Below, one piece after another: positions 53,872 through 64,000 of a stretch of DNA of 64,000 bases. How positions within the stretch are numbered: the first letter of the stretch is position 1; each line of letters begins with the position of its first letter. Position numbers and translations under genes: made by a program. Source of the DNA: Zizania palustris (lineage: Eukaryota > Streptophyta > Magnoliopsida > Poales > Poaceae); contig JAAALK010000285.1 in the NCBI GenBank assembly GCA_019279435.1, positions 70,664,249-70,728,248 of the forward strand, written 5' to 3'. Under the pieces are notes generated by a model that had not been told where the DNA came from, ran no database searches, and saw only the letters and a program-made list of their open reading frames with translations.

Positions 53872-56800
53872 ATGGCGAGGACCAGCGCAAAGATGCCGAT
53901 GGCGATGGGAACTCTGGCGCAGAGGCAAGCATGGGCTGCATCGGCAGCAGCGGCAATGGCGGGAGCCCCGGGGGGTTCTTGGCCCAAAAATACGCGATAA
54001 CTCCGACCACCTTCTAAGAAGCCGCTGAAGCAAAGCTTTCTCCTTGGACAATCAACATGCTCGGCAGAATCCATCGAGGAGGTGGTGAATGGGAAGATGG
54101 GTCCAGGAATGAGGACTCGGGTCCCCGGAACAAAAGTGACCCCGGCGCCGAGGAGCGGAGAAGTGGTGGTATTCGAGGCCTTCTTTGAAGTGGGTTGGGC
54201 CTTCCTGCCATAAACTTCTTGGCCGAGGTACTGGACATATTTCATGTTACCTTGTCATAGCTGTTTCCGAACGCCATCACAAGATTGGTCGTCTTCGAAT
54301 GGGCCCTTCGCGCTAAAGGGTGTGAAGGGAGGTCTAAGATCTTCACCGCTACCCATGAAGCCTCGTGCCAGCCGAAGCCACAAGACAGGCCTGGAGACTC
54401 CAAGGTGTTGGTGGCCTTCGGGAGCGTCAACTTCCAGCTCCAAAAGGAGCACTTGAAGAATTTTCCAGCAAAGGCAATCAACGACCGGTGTTACTCCGAT
54501 TGGATACTCCGGTGGTTATATGTTGAAGTTGGTGAAGACTCCAGCCTTGCGGGGCCCCTACAAGAGATATGGTATCAGAGGGAAGCAGAAGTGACTCTAG
54601 ACCCAAGTCTGCTTTCAACGCGGCTTGGGTTACTTTCTTCAGTGGCCACGCGCATGAGCATGTGGGACTTGGCCGAAGAATTTATTGACCTCCGGATTCC
54701 TCCTCTTGGAGATGAGTGGCCGATTGTATTTCAAAGTGCTTCGGAGGGAGAACTTCGAAGCCTGAGTAAGTCTTCGCATCTTCTGTATTAACATTGATTA
54801 GAGAACAAATAGCATGCTCAATAGATTGTTACCTTTTTTCAGCGGCTCCACTGGCGTTAGATCCGGAGCAGATAGCCAGGGCTACAGAAAGGGTGCTCAG
54901 AGCCCCTACTATAGTGGAAAAGCAAAAGAGAGTGGAGCTGGTTGGAAGTTGGGAGCGCTCTAACCGAGTATGGAGTGCTCTCGGGATGGAGGCTCCGCCT
55001 CTGCCAGACTTCAACTCAACGGGAGCGATCTCTCAGAAGAGAAAAGTCACCGCTAGGACCTCTAAGAAGGCTGCAAAGACTCCCATGAAGAAGGGAAAAA
55101 AGACAACCAAACTCCCTACGCCTTCATCATCTCCGGCTTCGCTCGACATTCGGAGATCCTCTTCGGAGGAGTCAGAAGAAAAAACTCAGATGTGCTCATG
55201 GGAAGAGAGCCAGAAGACTATCTGCTGCATGGCGACGAGGGTGAGTCTCAAGCTGTGGCCGAAGACCCCCTCGGGAGACTGCAGAAGCGGCGGTGGCAAC
55301 CCACTCCGAACCTGCCGGAGCGGAGCCAGAGCCGGAGCTAGAAAATCCTAGCTCGCCGGTGATTGGAGTAGTAGCGACGGAGGTCAGGGCTTTGACGTCT
55401 GCTGCTCCGGCACAAACTTCGAGGGATGACCTCGACAAATACCTCAAGATGTACGAGTTTTTGGGGACCAGAAATCCTTCCTCAAAGTCTGGACGGAGGT
55501 ATGCCTCCGAACTTTTTCTTTGAAATTCCTTAAATGACTTCACTGCATCAATAATATTTCAATGAATAGTTAATGAATACCTTGCATTTTGTAGATGCGT
55601 CGAGGAGCAGCATGGCTCCAACCAATTATGGAGCTTCGGCTCCTCTCGGAGATGAGTCTCCGGTTGAGGTGATGGCTCCGATGACTGGGTTGCTTCGGGC
55701 GAGGTGAATCTGCCTAAAGGAGCAACTCTCGAATGAGGATCTACTCCGACCAAAGTAGCAACTCCAATTTTTGTACCGAGGAGAGGTAAGGGCAAGACCG
55801 GTCTTGGTCCTCTCCCCTATTTAACAATGACGCCTTCATCAAATGATCCTTCGGTAGGCGCTTCGAAAGAAGACCCCGCTGAAGACGATCAATGAGCCAT
55901 GTCTTGGCTCCCATTATTGGCTCCTTTCTTGGAGCAGCGGACAGGGCTCCGAGCTCTTCTGGAACCCTTGGCGGATAAGAGCCAAGAGGTCAGGAGCTCT
56001 GAGCTAGTCTCAATCCTGAGCGAGGCCAACGGACCGGAGCTCGATTTGGCCCTCGAAAGGGCTACCCTCTAGGTATGCAACAAACAGCAAGTATACTTAT
56101 TTAATATAAATTACATTGTACTCACTTTGCTTCTTTGCAGCAATTCATCCTTGCTAGAGTGGCAACGACTTCTAATGAGCTCGAAACCAATCGGCTCAAA
56201 AGGAAGGTTACAACACTCCAAAATATCCTCAAGGGCTCCGAAGATAAAACTTTACAACTGGAGGAAGAGCTCCTTGAGGAGCAGAGGGCTAAGGCCATCA
56301 CAGAGGAAGCACTCCGGTCCAAACAGCAGACCTGCGCTAAACTTACATCTTCGATAGAAGAAATCCAAGCAGAGCGTACGGTGCTAAGAGCCGAGATCGA
56401 GAAGCTTCGCGAAGCGGAGGTGTCCTCTAGCGCTGAGCTTGTAAAGCTTCAAACTTCACTCAATCAAGCACTGGCTCAGAAGAATTACCTATTGTCGAGG
56501 ACAGCTGAGATCTCCGTCATTGCCTCCGAGCTAACGAAGGCCAAAGCGAAGCACATCGTAACTGCTGATCAAACACTGGTACCCTTAGGGGTGTTCTAGA
56601 GTATTTTGGCATGGTGTGCCCCTCTTCTTCATCTGCTGCAAACAAACCTCTTGATCGGAAGCTCAAGATGATCCAAGCGGCAACTAAGATGATGAAGGGA
56701 TCCGGGACTCACTATGGAGAGATCTTTGGGCAAGTAGCTGGGATCGAAGTCCTTCGACACCTCGAAGCCGTCAGGGTCTCTATTGCTCCGGTGAAGGGTT

Positions 56801-57009
56801 CAACGCTAGCAAGCTTCACCGACGAAGGCTTGCTGTGACCATCTTTGGACGTGGCTTCAGCTTGGGAAGCCTTTCGGGCGACCTAGAAAGCAGACCATGA
56901 AGCTGCGGCCAAGGCTTGGATCGAAGAAGCCCGTCGGCAGAGGCTAGCTCAGACGAAGCCTCTGGCTCCGACTCCACCAACTGCTCCACCTACCGACCCA
57001 AAGGTCTAG
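53872..57009 (+). pseudogene. Antisense spliced gene of M (putative gypsy-type transposon domain)
   Basis: A plus-strand gene opposite to M's pol. Exon 1 (53872-54765) holds an Ala-rich start and then a domain resembling 'putative gypsy type transposon' (Pfam Transposase_28): LGLPAINFLAEVLDIFHVTL, LFPNAITRLVVFEWALRA. Clear GT-AG introns follow: 54766-54842, 55499-55594 and 56073-56140. Exon 2 has LDPEQIARATERVLRAP and a Lys/Ser-rich stretch; exon 4 starts with a long coiled coil (NRLKRKVTTLQNILKG...) and ends about 57009. Frameshifts (near 54000, 54190, 55250, 56590) and stops (about 54253; 56070-56072 just before the third donor) make this copy a pseudogene. Function in the element is unknown. 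Confidence 0.72.
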
Positions 57010-57117
57010 CTCTTAGGGCGCTTAATTATGTACAAGAAAACTTGTAATGCCCTTTTATTTTAATGAATGAAAAGTTTATAAATGAGAAGTCTTCGCTTGA
57101 ATGTTTGTTTTTAGGTT

Positions 57118-57405
57118 TTGCTACATACTTTGGATCCTGATCTCGAAGTATTGGAGCTTAATGAAGGGCTTTGTCAACAGTGGGCTATCCTCGAAAGCCT
57201 GAGGCCTTACATGCGCTCACGATTTTCTGTTCCTCGAGGGGAGAAAGGGGAAATAGCACCCGATGTTTGTAGCGAAGTCCTATCTTATATTAAAGAAGAG
57301 GATAAGGAAGTAGCATCTTCGTCCTTAGAGTATGTAGATTGGTTTGACTCGGAGTACCAAGTCGAAGACCCAACGGAGGCTAGCTCTGAAAAGCTTCTAT
57401 GCTGA
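57118..57405 (+). CDS. Second antisense ORF in M, unknown function
   Basis: A 95-codon frame: LHTLDPDLEVLELNEGLCQQ... then acidic DKEVASSSLEYVDWFDSEYQ, followed after a stop by a Lys/Arg/Ser-rich stretch to about 57580. A pyrimidine-AG site (TTTTTAG at about 57107-57113) just upstream could be a splice acceptor, so this may be a further exon of the preceding antisense gene rather than a separate gene. I recognise no domain. Confidence 0.4.
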   Translation: MLHTLDPDLEVLELNEGLCQQWAILESLRPYMRSRFSVPRGEKGEIAPDVCSEVLSYIKEEDKEVASSSLEYVDWFDSEYQVEDPTEASSEKLLC

Positions 57406-57915
57406 GCTGAACTTCAAGAAGAACAGAAAAAGTTGCAAGCTTCGAAGAAGAAAAGCACGCAGACCAAAAGAAAAGTTTTGAGAACTCTAGGCTCCGAAGA
57501 CCGAACTAGTCCTAGGAGTAGTTCTAGAGGTCGGAGGGGTCTCCAGTTTTATTTAGGTTTAGATGATAATTTTTCTTAATTATTATGATTGTAACATGAT
57601 TATCCAATTAATACAAATTATCTGAGAAGCACCCTTATATCCTACTCCCCTGCCCCTCCTTGTGGGTGGGGGACCGTATGCAATGCAATAAGGTCCGTCG
57701 GACACAATGATTGGTATAGAAACCTAGTGCTTCACAATAGTACTTGGTAATCATGAGTTTAATTCTTTCGTAGAGTTCTTCGAACCATACATTCGTATTG
57801 TCATGTTTATAATTTCTGGAACTAAATTTATACTTATAAGCTCTGATATTGGTCACTTAGGACTTATGAAGTGTTTCATTTGGCTGGAGCCTTGAAACCT
57901 TATTGCTTGGTCACC

Positions 57916-58302
57916 TACGACTCTTTTACAGATGCTTCGAACCCGGAGGATCAGAAATCTGTTCTTTTAAAGTCCTTAGACTCTTCTATGGATGCTATCA
58001 AGCCGAAGCCTAGAATCCATAGGCTTTGGCCACCTTCGGCTCTTTTACAGATGCTTCTAACCCGAAGGATTGGAAATCTGTTCTTTTAAAGTCCTTAGAC
58101 TCTTCTATGGATGCTATCAAGCCGAAGCCTGGAATCCGTAGGCTTTGGCCACCTTCGGCTCTTTTACAGATGCTTTGAACCCGAAGGATCGGAAATCTAT
58201 TTTTTTAAAGTCCTTAGACTCTTCTATGAATGCTATCAAGCCGAAGCCTGGAATTCGTAGGCTTTGGCCACCTTCGGCTCTTTTACGGAATCCTTGAACC
58301 GA
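57916..58302. repeat. 119-bp tandem repeat, about 3.25 copies
   Basis: Unit starts at 57916, 58035, 58154 and 58273 (partial). Each unit carries CTCTTTTACAGATGCTTC, GTCCTTAGACTCTTCTATGG and AAGCCGAAGCC. Copies differ at a few positions each. It sits in M's 3' untranslated region. Confidence 0.93.
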
Positions 58303-58539
58303 TGGTTCAAAGGCCGTTTGCTGGGTTCTGATGAAAGATGCTTACCCCCGCAAGCATCTCCGTCCCTTTGATGCGTCCACCAGGGGTAAGGAATATTTGA
58401 AGAGTAAGCATAATCTGAACCTCCATCTTTATTTATTTTAGAAAGGTACTTTACAATTGATTACAAGGACCCCTAAGCATAATAACGTTTAAGGTGCTCC
58501 GCATGCCATGCATCTTTAACTCTTCCCCTTCTAAATTAG
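58303..58539. other. Spacer between tandem repeat and M integrase
   Basis: A short region after the repeat with no recognised domain. It would be the sequence just downstream of pol in element M. Confidence 0.5.
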
Positions 58540-59380
58540 CTAATTTAAAAGATCCGGGCGCCCTGAGCGTAGGATAATATATGGTCCTTCCCATTTGTTT
58601 TCTAGCTTCCCCGGAGCAATTACACTTCGCAGCACCAAATGACCTGGTCTAAGTTCACTCACTTTTATCTTTGGGTCGTACCATGCCTTCGTTTGGTCTT
58701 GGTACTTCGTCAGATTGGCGACAGCACAAAACCTTGTTTCTTCTGACAAGTCCAGCAAAGTGTTCCTTTCATCATTATCCTCGGGCTCCGTTACATGAAG
58801 GGATCCACCTTTTAGCTCTGTGGGAGTCATGGACTCATCTCTGAATAACAGTCTGAATGGTATGAATCCTGTGGACCTAGCTTGAGTGGTCCGAATGGAC
58901 CATAAAATCTTAGGAAGCTCTTCAGTCCACAACCCCTTTGCCAGCCCGACAATCCTTCGATTTAAACTAGATAGAATATTTCTATTTGCCCACTCGACGG
59001 CTCCGTTGGATTAGGGGTGGCGAACAGCTGCAAACCATAACTTGATGCCCAAATCTTCGCAAAATTCCTTAAAAGGTTCAGCTTCGAATTGGGTGCCATT
59101 ATCGACTTTTAACTCCCTAGGCACACCGAACCTGCAAATGATATTCTGCCAAAAGAATTTTGTACATTTTTTGAAGTGATAGCCGTTAAGGGTTCAACTT
59201 CGACCCATTTAGAAAAGTATTCGATTGCTATCACCGCAAACTTCAAGCTGCCTTTTGCCATTTGAAAACGGCTGATGAGATCCATTCCCTATCGCGCCAT
59301 TGGCCATACCGGAGCAATAACTTGAAGAGGTGTTGGTGGACGATAGCTCCGCCTACCCATCCACTGGCACCCTTGGCAGG
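58540..59380 (-). pseudogene. Integrase of element M, broken and interrupted
   Basis: Gypsy integrase on the minus strand. Starting at the cut end: CQGCQWMG (zinc-finger end), WGMDLISRFQMAKGSLKF (first Asp), AIEYFSKWVEVEPLTA, LKVDNGTQFEAEPF (second Asp), NGAVEWANRNIL (Glu). A C-terminal part follows (LWTEELPKILWSIRTTQARS; YDPKIKVSELRPGHLVLR; KWEGPYIIL), ending at about 58540. An in-frame TAA at 59011-59013 and a frameshift near 59160 break the frame. At 59380 the LTR of E2 begins, removing the rest. The Tat-lineage type is inferred from the KWVE..PL and GHLVLR blocks. Confidence 0.87.
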
Positions 59381-62300
59381 TGTGACACCCCAAATTTTCA
59401 AAACAATAAAAATATCATTAAATTCAATTTCTTGGAATTTATATTTCTGAAAATACTTTTAATACCCTTTTATACCCTTCTGAACTACAACATATAGTAG
59501 ATGGTCAAACTAGGAGGTGAAACTTTTTGTATATGATCCTAAGACCAAAATATATTTTTGAGAATTTTTATAAATTTTTACCAACCTTGGAAGTAGCCTA
59601 AGATTTTAATCTATTTTCAGGAATTATTTTTATTCAGAAATGCTTTAAAACAGTAATGGGCTCCCCTCCCTCCTTTCTCTCTCTCCCGGCCGGCCCAGCC
59701 CACTCCCCCCCGCGCGCTTGGACTGACAACCAGGCCCCACCCGTCAGTGACCCCCTCTCCTCTCACGCGCGCACCCGACACCCCGGCCCCACCTGTCGGC
59801 GCCAACCGTTCCCTCTCGCGCCCGAGCCCGGCCCCACCCGTCAGTCGCCACCCCGCTCGCTCGCGCTCGCTGGCCAGTGGCCCCCACCTGTCGGATTCGT
59901 CGTCCCCACGAGATCCGCCCCCAAATCCCCCCCTCGCCGGCTGAAGCCCTAACTCCGCCTAGGATCCACCCCCGCCTGCCCCCTCCCTTTAATCCGTCGC
60001 CTGCATTGAATTCCCCTCAACGCGCCGGCCGTTTCCCCCTCTTCAATTCCGACCAGAACACGTCCAGGTGCATTGAACCCCCGCAACCGAGCTCGTCGGC
60101 GTTCAAAAATGCGTTTACTCCCGGCCACCGCCAATCACGCCCCCTCTACCCCCGCCGACGACCCTATTTAAACCCCCTGGCCGCCCGCGTTATGCCCCTA
60201 CGCCCAATCGCTGCGAGAACGAACAAAGCTCCTGCATTCCACGTTTTAGCGCACCACCGCCGTCCGTCCTCCAGCCGCCGCTCGCCGTCGCCGGAGCCCC
60301 TCTCCGTCCACGCCGACCGCACCGCTACGACCGCACTGACCTCAACGACCTCGGCAACCACTCCATCGATGACGAACCCCGCCGGATCGCCGTCGCCGCC
60401 AAGGACCCGAACGCCTCCACCGCCTCCGCTCGTCGCCGGCCTAGGTCCGTCGACAGTTCGTCACCGCAAGGGTACCCTCGTGATCCCCGTAGCACCCTCT
60501 TTCCATTTTAGGCCTTAGCTTCGACCGCCATAGCTCGCCGTGGCCCCTGGCCCGCTCGCCGTCGCCGGAGAAGACGACCGGCACGGGTCAACTACCCGTG
60601 CCGTGTCGGATTCGATCCGCGCCGTGCGATCTGGATCTAACGGTACTGATTTAATCCCTCGTGCGGTTTAATCGGTGCCGTTGGATCTGTGCGAAGGGGT
60701 ACGTTTTAATCTCGTGCGTCCGTTAGTTTTAAAACCCCGCATCGCATCTAAGCCGTCCATCGCGTACCGGTTCGTTGTTTTAATCTCAGCCGTCCACGTC
60801 AACTTACGCGCCCCGCCTCGCCTGCGCGTGTTGGATCTGGATCCGATGGTCCAGATCGACCCGGTGCATGCGCACAGTGCGCGGGTTCACCGTGGGCCTG
60901 GCTCACCGTGGACCCGAGGGGTTTAAAAATTGAAAATAAATTTCAGAAATGCTTTTCAACTTGTAAAATTCATATCTGTTGCATTTGAACTCTAAAACTT
61001 GCCATTCCACTTTCAGAAAATTCATAATATTATTCTCTACATGTTTATGCAATAAAAACAGTAGGCTTACTTTGAATTTTTCATGTTTATTTAAATAAGT
61101 ATTCAAATGCCTTTAGGGTTAAAATATAAATTCAAATATTTAAACTTTAGAAAATTTATATTTATTTCCTTTCTGTCCTTGTACTGAGAACCATTTAAAT
61201 TAACATGAACTTTTCATTTCACATTTATCTGAGAAATTAATATGACAATAATCACATTTAAACACCCTTTTCTAAAAAGGACAACTCTTTACTTCCTTTA
61301 AAATATATTTATGAAATAAACCACAGAACTTTAACCATTGAATTTATTTTATTTATAATCAAACCAACTTTAACTTATGTGCTTATAATGTAATGTTATA
61401 TTGTTTGATTGAATGTTGTGTCCTTTTTTATTTTACTTTACTATATCAAAAAGACTACGACGTCGCCGAGGAGCCGGAGTACTTCCCCGAAGTCCCTCCC
61501 TCTCCCTTTGTTGAACAAGGCAAGTCACCAGACCAATCTTTTGAGCATGTTGAACCCATGTTTGATTAAACTATCGCTAAAATACATAGGTTATATATGC
61601 ATTAGTCGAATGAACCCTTACAATATATTTATTTAGGATCCCCGACCTTGATGTGCAACCCAAGCCATGCTCTCTAGCCTAAACTCCTTGTCACCATATG
61701 ATAAATGTTATTAGCTAGTGTCCAATGTATCGACATGATCGCTATAGGATAAAAATGAGTCGTAGTAAAATGGTTCTACTATATGACCCCGTTACTTCTT
61801 ATCCTTGGAATTCTGTTGGTGATGAGTTATGGTTGTGAGTGTATGCATGGTGGGTCCCGGGTGCAAGCTAGGGCATTGGTCGGTAGCACCCGGGGCACTA
61901 TAAGGACCGGTCTGAGGGATCCGTTGCAATACACTTACGTACTAACCACAAGTCTAGTGGGTAAGTCCTAACTAAGGTATGGATTGTTCCAAACCGAGGC
62001 CACCATTTGGAGATGGGTCAAGTTGCACCTGCGGGTGACTTGTACCAATGTGGCGCAAAAGGGGGTGCGACGTTAGCCGGGATGCGGCCCGGCGCGCCGG
62101 CGAAACCTAGAGCGGGTGGTTATCGCTTGGAACATTTCATGCTGAGGTTTTGGCACGAGTTCCTGTGGTATGGGTCATCTCGTTTGGGATGAGTGCGTGC
62201 CTTGTGGGTACAGTAGTACATCTCTGATCAGAGTCTTAAATCTTTTCGAAAAGCCGAGCCCACGGTCAAGGGCGGGTTGCGTGACATCCCCCAGTTAGAT

Positions 62301-62817
62301 TACTTTGAATATGTATGTGCATGATGGATTGACATGTAAGGACTGTTGTGCGAGGAGGTAAAACGTACTCCTCGATTTAGTTGATGATGTTGATATTCAT
62401 GTTTACTTTTCCGCATGATTAAAATGTGATTACACTAAATGCAATAACTGAAACTGTACTTTTCCGCAATGTTAGCCATTTCCATTCCTTGTTTATTATC
62501 CTGCATTACTACTTGCATTTGCGGTGGCTTGTTGAGTACTTTTTGTACTCATACCCGTTGGACCCCACAGAGGATGCTTACTACGAAGACGGTCTAGAGT
62601 AGCGACCCAGTCGAGAAGAAAGATCCTGAAGGAGATGTTTGTCATGCCGCTTTCTAATTATTTTTATTACTGTTTCTACTAAAACTTTGATGTAATAAAT
62701 ATGGTCTGCGTACCATGGATATTGTCGTATGTACGTTGTCGCATGATGAACCTCTTGTATTATTGTTTTTCTTCTGAAATTCAATAATGTCTCGATTTGA
62801 TAAATCGGGGCGCTACA
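59381..62817 (+). repeat. 5' LTR of E2 (3.4 kb)
   Basis: It begins TGTGACACCCC and ends GGGGCGCTACA. It has a GC/CpG-rich centre (about 59640-60900) and AT-rich flanks, as in E1. Frames in the centre (for example 59877-60518) encode Pro/Arg/Ser-rich strings that are not conserved as proteins between E1 and E2, so they are not called. Confidence 0.9.
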
Positions 62818-62820
62818 AGA

Positions 62821-62833
62821 TGGTATCAGAGCC
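62821..62833 (+). promoter_or_regulatory. Primer-binding site of E2
   Basis: TGGTATCAGAGCC, 3 nt after the LTR end at 62817, complementary to initiator methionine tRNA. Confidence 0.9.
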
Positions 62834-62955
62834 GACTCGACTGTAGGAAGCCAAACAGACCCGCCTAGCCATTAGCCACAGGAAATTATTTCTCGAAAAT
62901 CTACTTTATAAACTTTGTTCCTCTCCTCACTTTTATTCAACTTGCTGTTTTGTAG

Positions 62956-63735
62956 ATGCCGGTATACCAAGTGCACAGCTACTGCCGCCACTACGAGGGC
63001 TTCGTCCGGGAGCTCCGTATGATGCTCACCTTCCTCGGGTTCCTCTTCGAACCCGAATTCCAAGGAGTGTACCCCGACGAGTTCGCTGGGCCTTGCGACG
63101 TCTCCCTCACCGTCCACGGCTCCGGAGAACATCTGCCGCCCTACACCACAGCACTTGGAGGCCCGACTTTCGACGTCGCGTGCCAATGAGTCGCCCTCCA
63201 GGCCCTCATGGAGCTGAGGATGATCTACGATGATCGTCTTCAGAACTCGTCCTTCCGGCTTGTACCGAAGCGTACTCTCGGCGCCCACCGTAGCATCTAC
63301 CTCGGAGTTCACTCCGTGCGTGATCCGGTCATGGCCCGGCAGTCGTGTCTTCTACAGGCTATGGACGATCTCCATACCGAGGCGGTGCTCGACGCCGACG
63401 AGCACCATGAGGCGGTTGAGTTCCTTCGTGAAGAAACGAAGAACTTGATCCAACAGAACGGCGAGCTGCAGCGCAAGATCATGCAGCTGCAGAAGGATAT
63501 TGCGGAGATGGTTCCTCTTCTTCCCAAGAAGAGGAAGCCCATCCGTGAGCCCCTCCCTCGCCCCAAGAGGATCCCGCCACGACCCTCCCCCGCCAGACCC
63601 TCCACCAGCGCCCCTGCACCACGCCCCGGCCTCGTCTCCGACTCCATCATCGAGAATTTTCTCGAACCCACCATCCCTCTAGAGCCGCGTACTCGTGGTT
63701 CCGAGAGCACGGAGACCGCCTCCGGTGGCGAGTAG
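62956..63735 (+). pseudogene. Extra ORF upstream of gag in E2 (orf0), one stop
   Basis: The counterpart of the E1 ORF at 17471-18250: it starts MPVYQVHSYCRHYEGFVREL and has the same length and domains (N-terminal domain, coiled coil at about 155-190, Pro/Arg-rich tail). Codon 78 is TGA (63187-63189), where E1 has CGA, a single C-to-T change at a CpG. Otherwise the two proteins differ at only a handful of positions, which suggests that the protein was under selection until shortly before these insertions. The function is not known to me. Confidence 0.82.
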
Positions 63736-63940
63736 GCGTTAGGAGTCGCTATTTAAATAAAAATCATAATTTTGTATGTGGTGCCGTCTGCAACGAGTTG
63801 TGTTGTAGATGGAATAAGAGCTTGGATGTAATGAACAATTTATACCACTCTATATATTTATGTGCTTGAATCTTATATGATATTTTTTGTTGTATTATTG
63901 TTTCGTCATCTTTTGCTTTATCACTATGTATATTCAGAAG
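63736..63940 (+). other. Spacer between orf0 and gag in E2
   Basis: About 205 bp, AT-rich, without a coding frame. A ribosome would need to reinitiate, or an alternative transcript would be needed, to translate gag after orf0. Confidence 0.5.
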
Positions 63941-64000
63941 ATGGCCGACCACCAGAACACCGGTTCCAACAACGGAGCAGGAGGAAGCCGTGATGCGCCT
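63941..64000 (+). CDS. Gag start of E2, partial
   Basis: The first 20 codons, MADHQNTGSNNGAGGSRDAP, run off the window end. Position after orf0 and the hydrophilic start fit a gag N-terminus, but no gag domain is visible in this short piece, so the call is inferred from the position. Confidence 0.5.
   Translation, partial: MADHQNTGSNNGAGGSRDAP

Larger units (their letters stand above)
52870..59380 (-). mobile_element. Gypsy element M (Tat-like) with antisense gene
   Basis: The 3' half of a minus-strand Ty3/Gypsy element. From left to right: short 3' LTR (52870-53362), polypurine tract, a long 3' untranslated region carrying an antisense (plus-strand) spliced gene at 53764-57009 and a second ORF (57118-57405), a 119-bp tandem repeat (57916-58302), and the end of pol with integrase (58540-59380). 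At 59381 it is cut by element E2; its 5' part is beyond the window. An extra antisense gene plus tandem repeats between pol and the 3' LTR is reported for Tat-lineage plant elements (Grande/Retand/Ogre group), hence the assignment. Confidence 0.85.
59381..64000 (+). mobile_element. Gypsy element E2, 5' part
   Basis: Plus-strand element of the E family: 5' LTR 59381-62817, primer site 62821-62833, orf0 (62956-63735, one stop) and the start of gag at 63941, leaving the window. It is inserted into element M's integrase; GCAGG at 59376-59380 is the expected left target duplication. LTR and orf0 match E1 (17287-21760) closely, so the family was active recently compared with the older elements here. 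Confidence 0.9.

Overview
This is a window of plant nuclear DNA, almost certainly from a grass with a repeat-rich genome. The evidence is Copia and Gypsy LTR retrotransposons with initiator-methionine tRNA primer sites, Stowaway-type MITEs with TA duplications, hAT remnants, and one host gene with plant-style introns. I cannot name the species. No bacterial or organellar features, rRNA, tRNA or CRISPR were seen. About 90% of the window is transposable-element DNA. My labels A-N for the elements are arbitrary.

Layout. 1-4051: 5' part of Copia element A (minus strand), inserted in the protease region of Copia element B. 4052-11376: rest of B (minus), whose LTR is split by a solo LTR, C (7166-9131), with a perfect 5-bp duplication. 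11382-27226: Gypsy element F (plus, Tat-like, reverse transcriptase deleted). Its 3' LTR is split by a CRM-like Gypsy element D (14990-26595, minus, two LTRs, perfect duplication GAGCC). D's pol is in turn split by truncated element E1 (17287-21760, minus, 3.4-kb LTR). 27227-28730: old LTR N and unassigned sequence. 28731-35700: old LTR I, split by Copia element H (28797-34994, plus, same family as A and C, 3' part deleted). 35735-36500: Gypsy integrase fragment J. 36501-44455: Copia element G (minus, large open gag and integrase frames, RT deleted). 44461-46235: a head-to-head palindrome of A-family LTR pieces (K). 46236-46843: diverged LTR L. 46844-48280: hAT transposase remnant containing a Stowaway MITE.

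49049-51841 (minus) holds the only convincing host gene: a nine-exon VAP27-type gene. It encodes an MSP-domain, tail-anchored ER membrane-contact protein of 250 residues, and every exon joins in frame. A second MITE lies in its last intron.

52760-59380: a hAT end split by Tat-like Gypsy element M (minus). M carries a short LTR, an antisense multi-exon gene with its own TATA box, a 119-bp tandem repeat and an integrase. 59381-64000: element E2 (plus, same family as E1) inserted in M's integrase, running off the window at the start of gag.

The elements mostly do not cooperate. They are a nest of successive insertions, and the junctions record the order: F before D before E1; B before A and C; I before H; J before G; hAT before L and M; M before E2. 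Most coding breaks are C-to-T type stop codons, small frameshifts and large internal deletions, as expected for methylated, inactive retrotransposons. I found no convincing new biological system. The structures most worth a second look are the antisense spliced gene and tandem array in M, the LTR palindrome K, the deletion junctions in E1/D, G and H, and the conserved extra ORF upstream of gag in family E.
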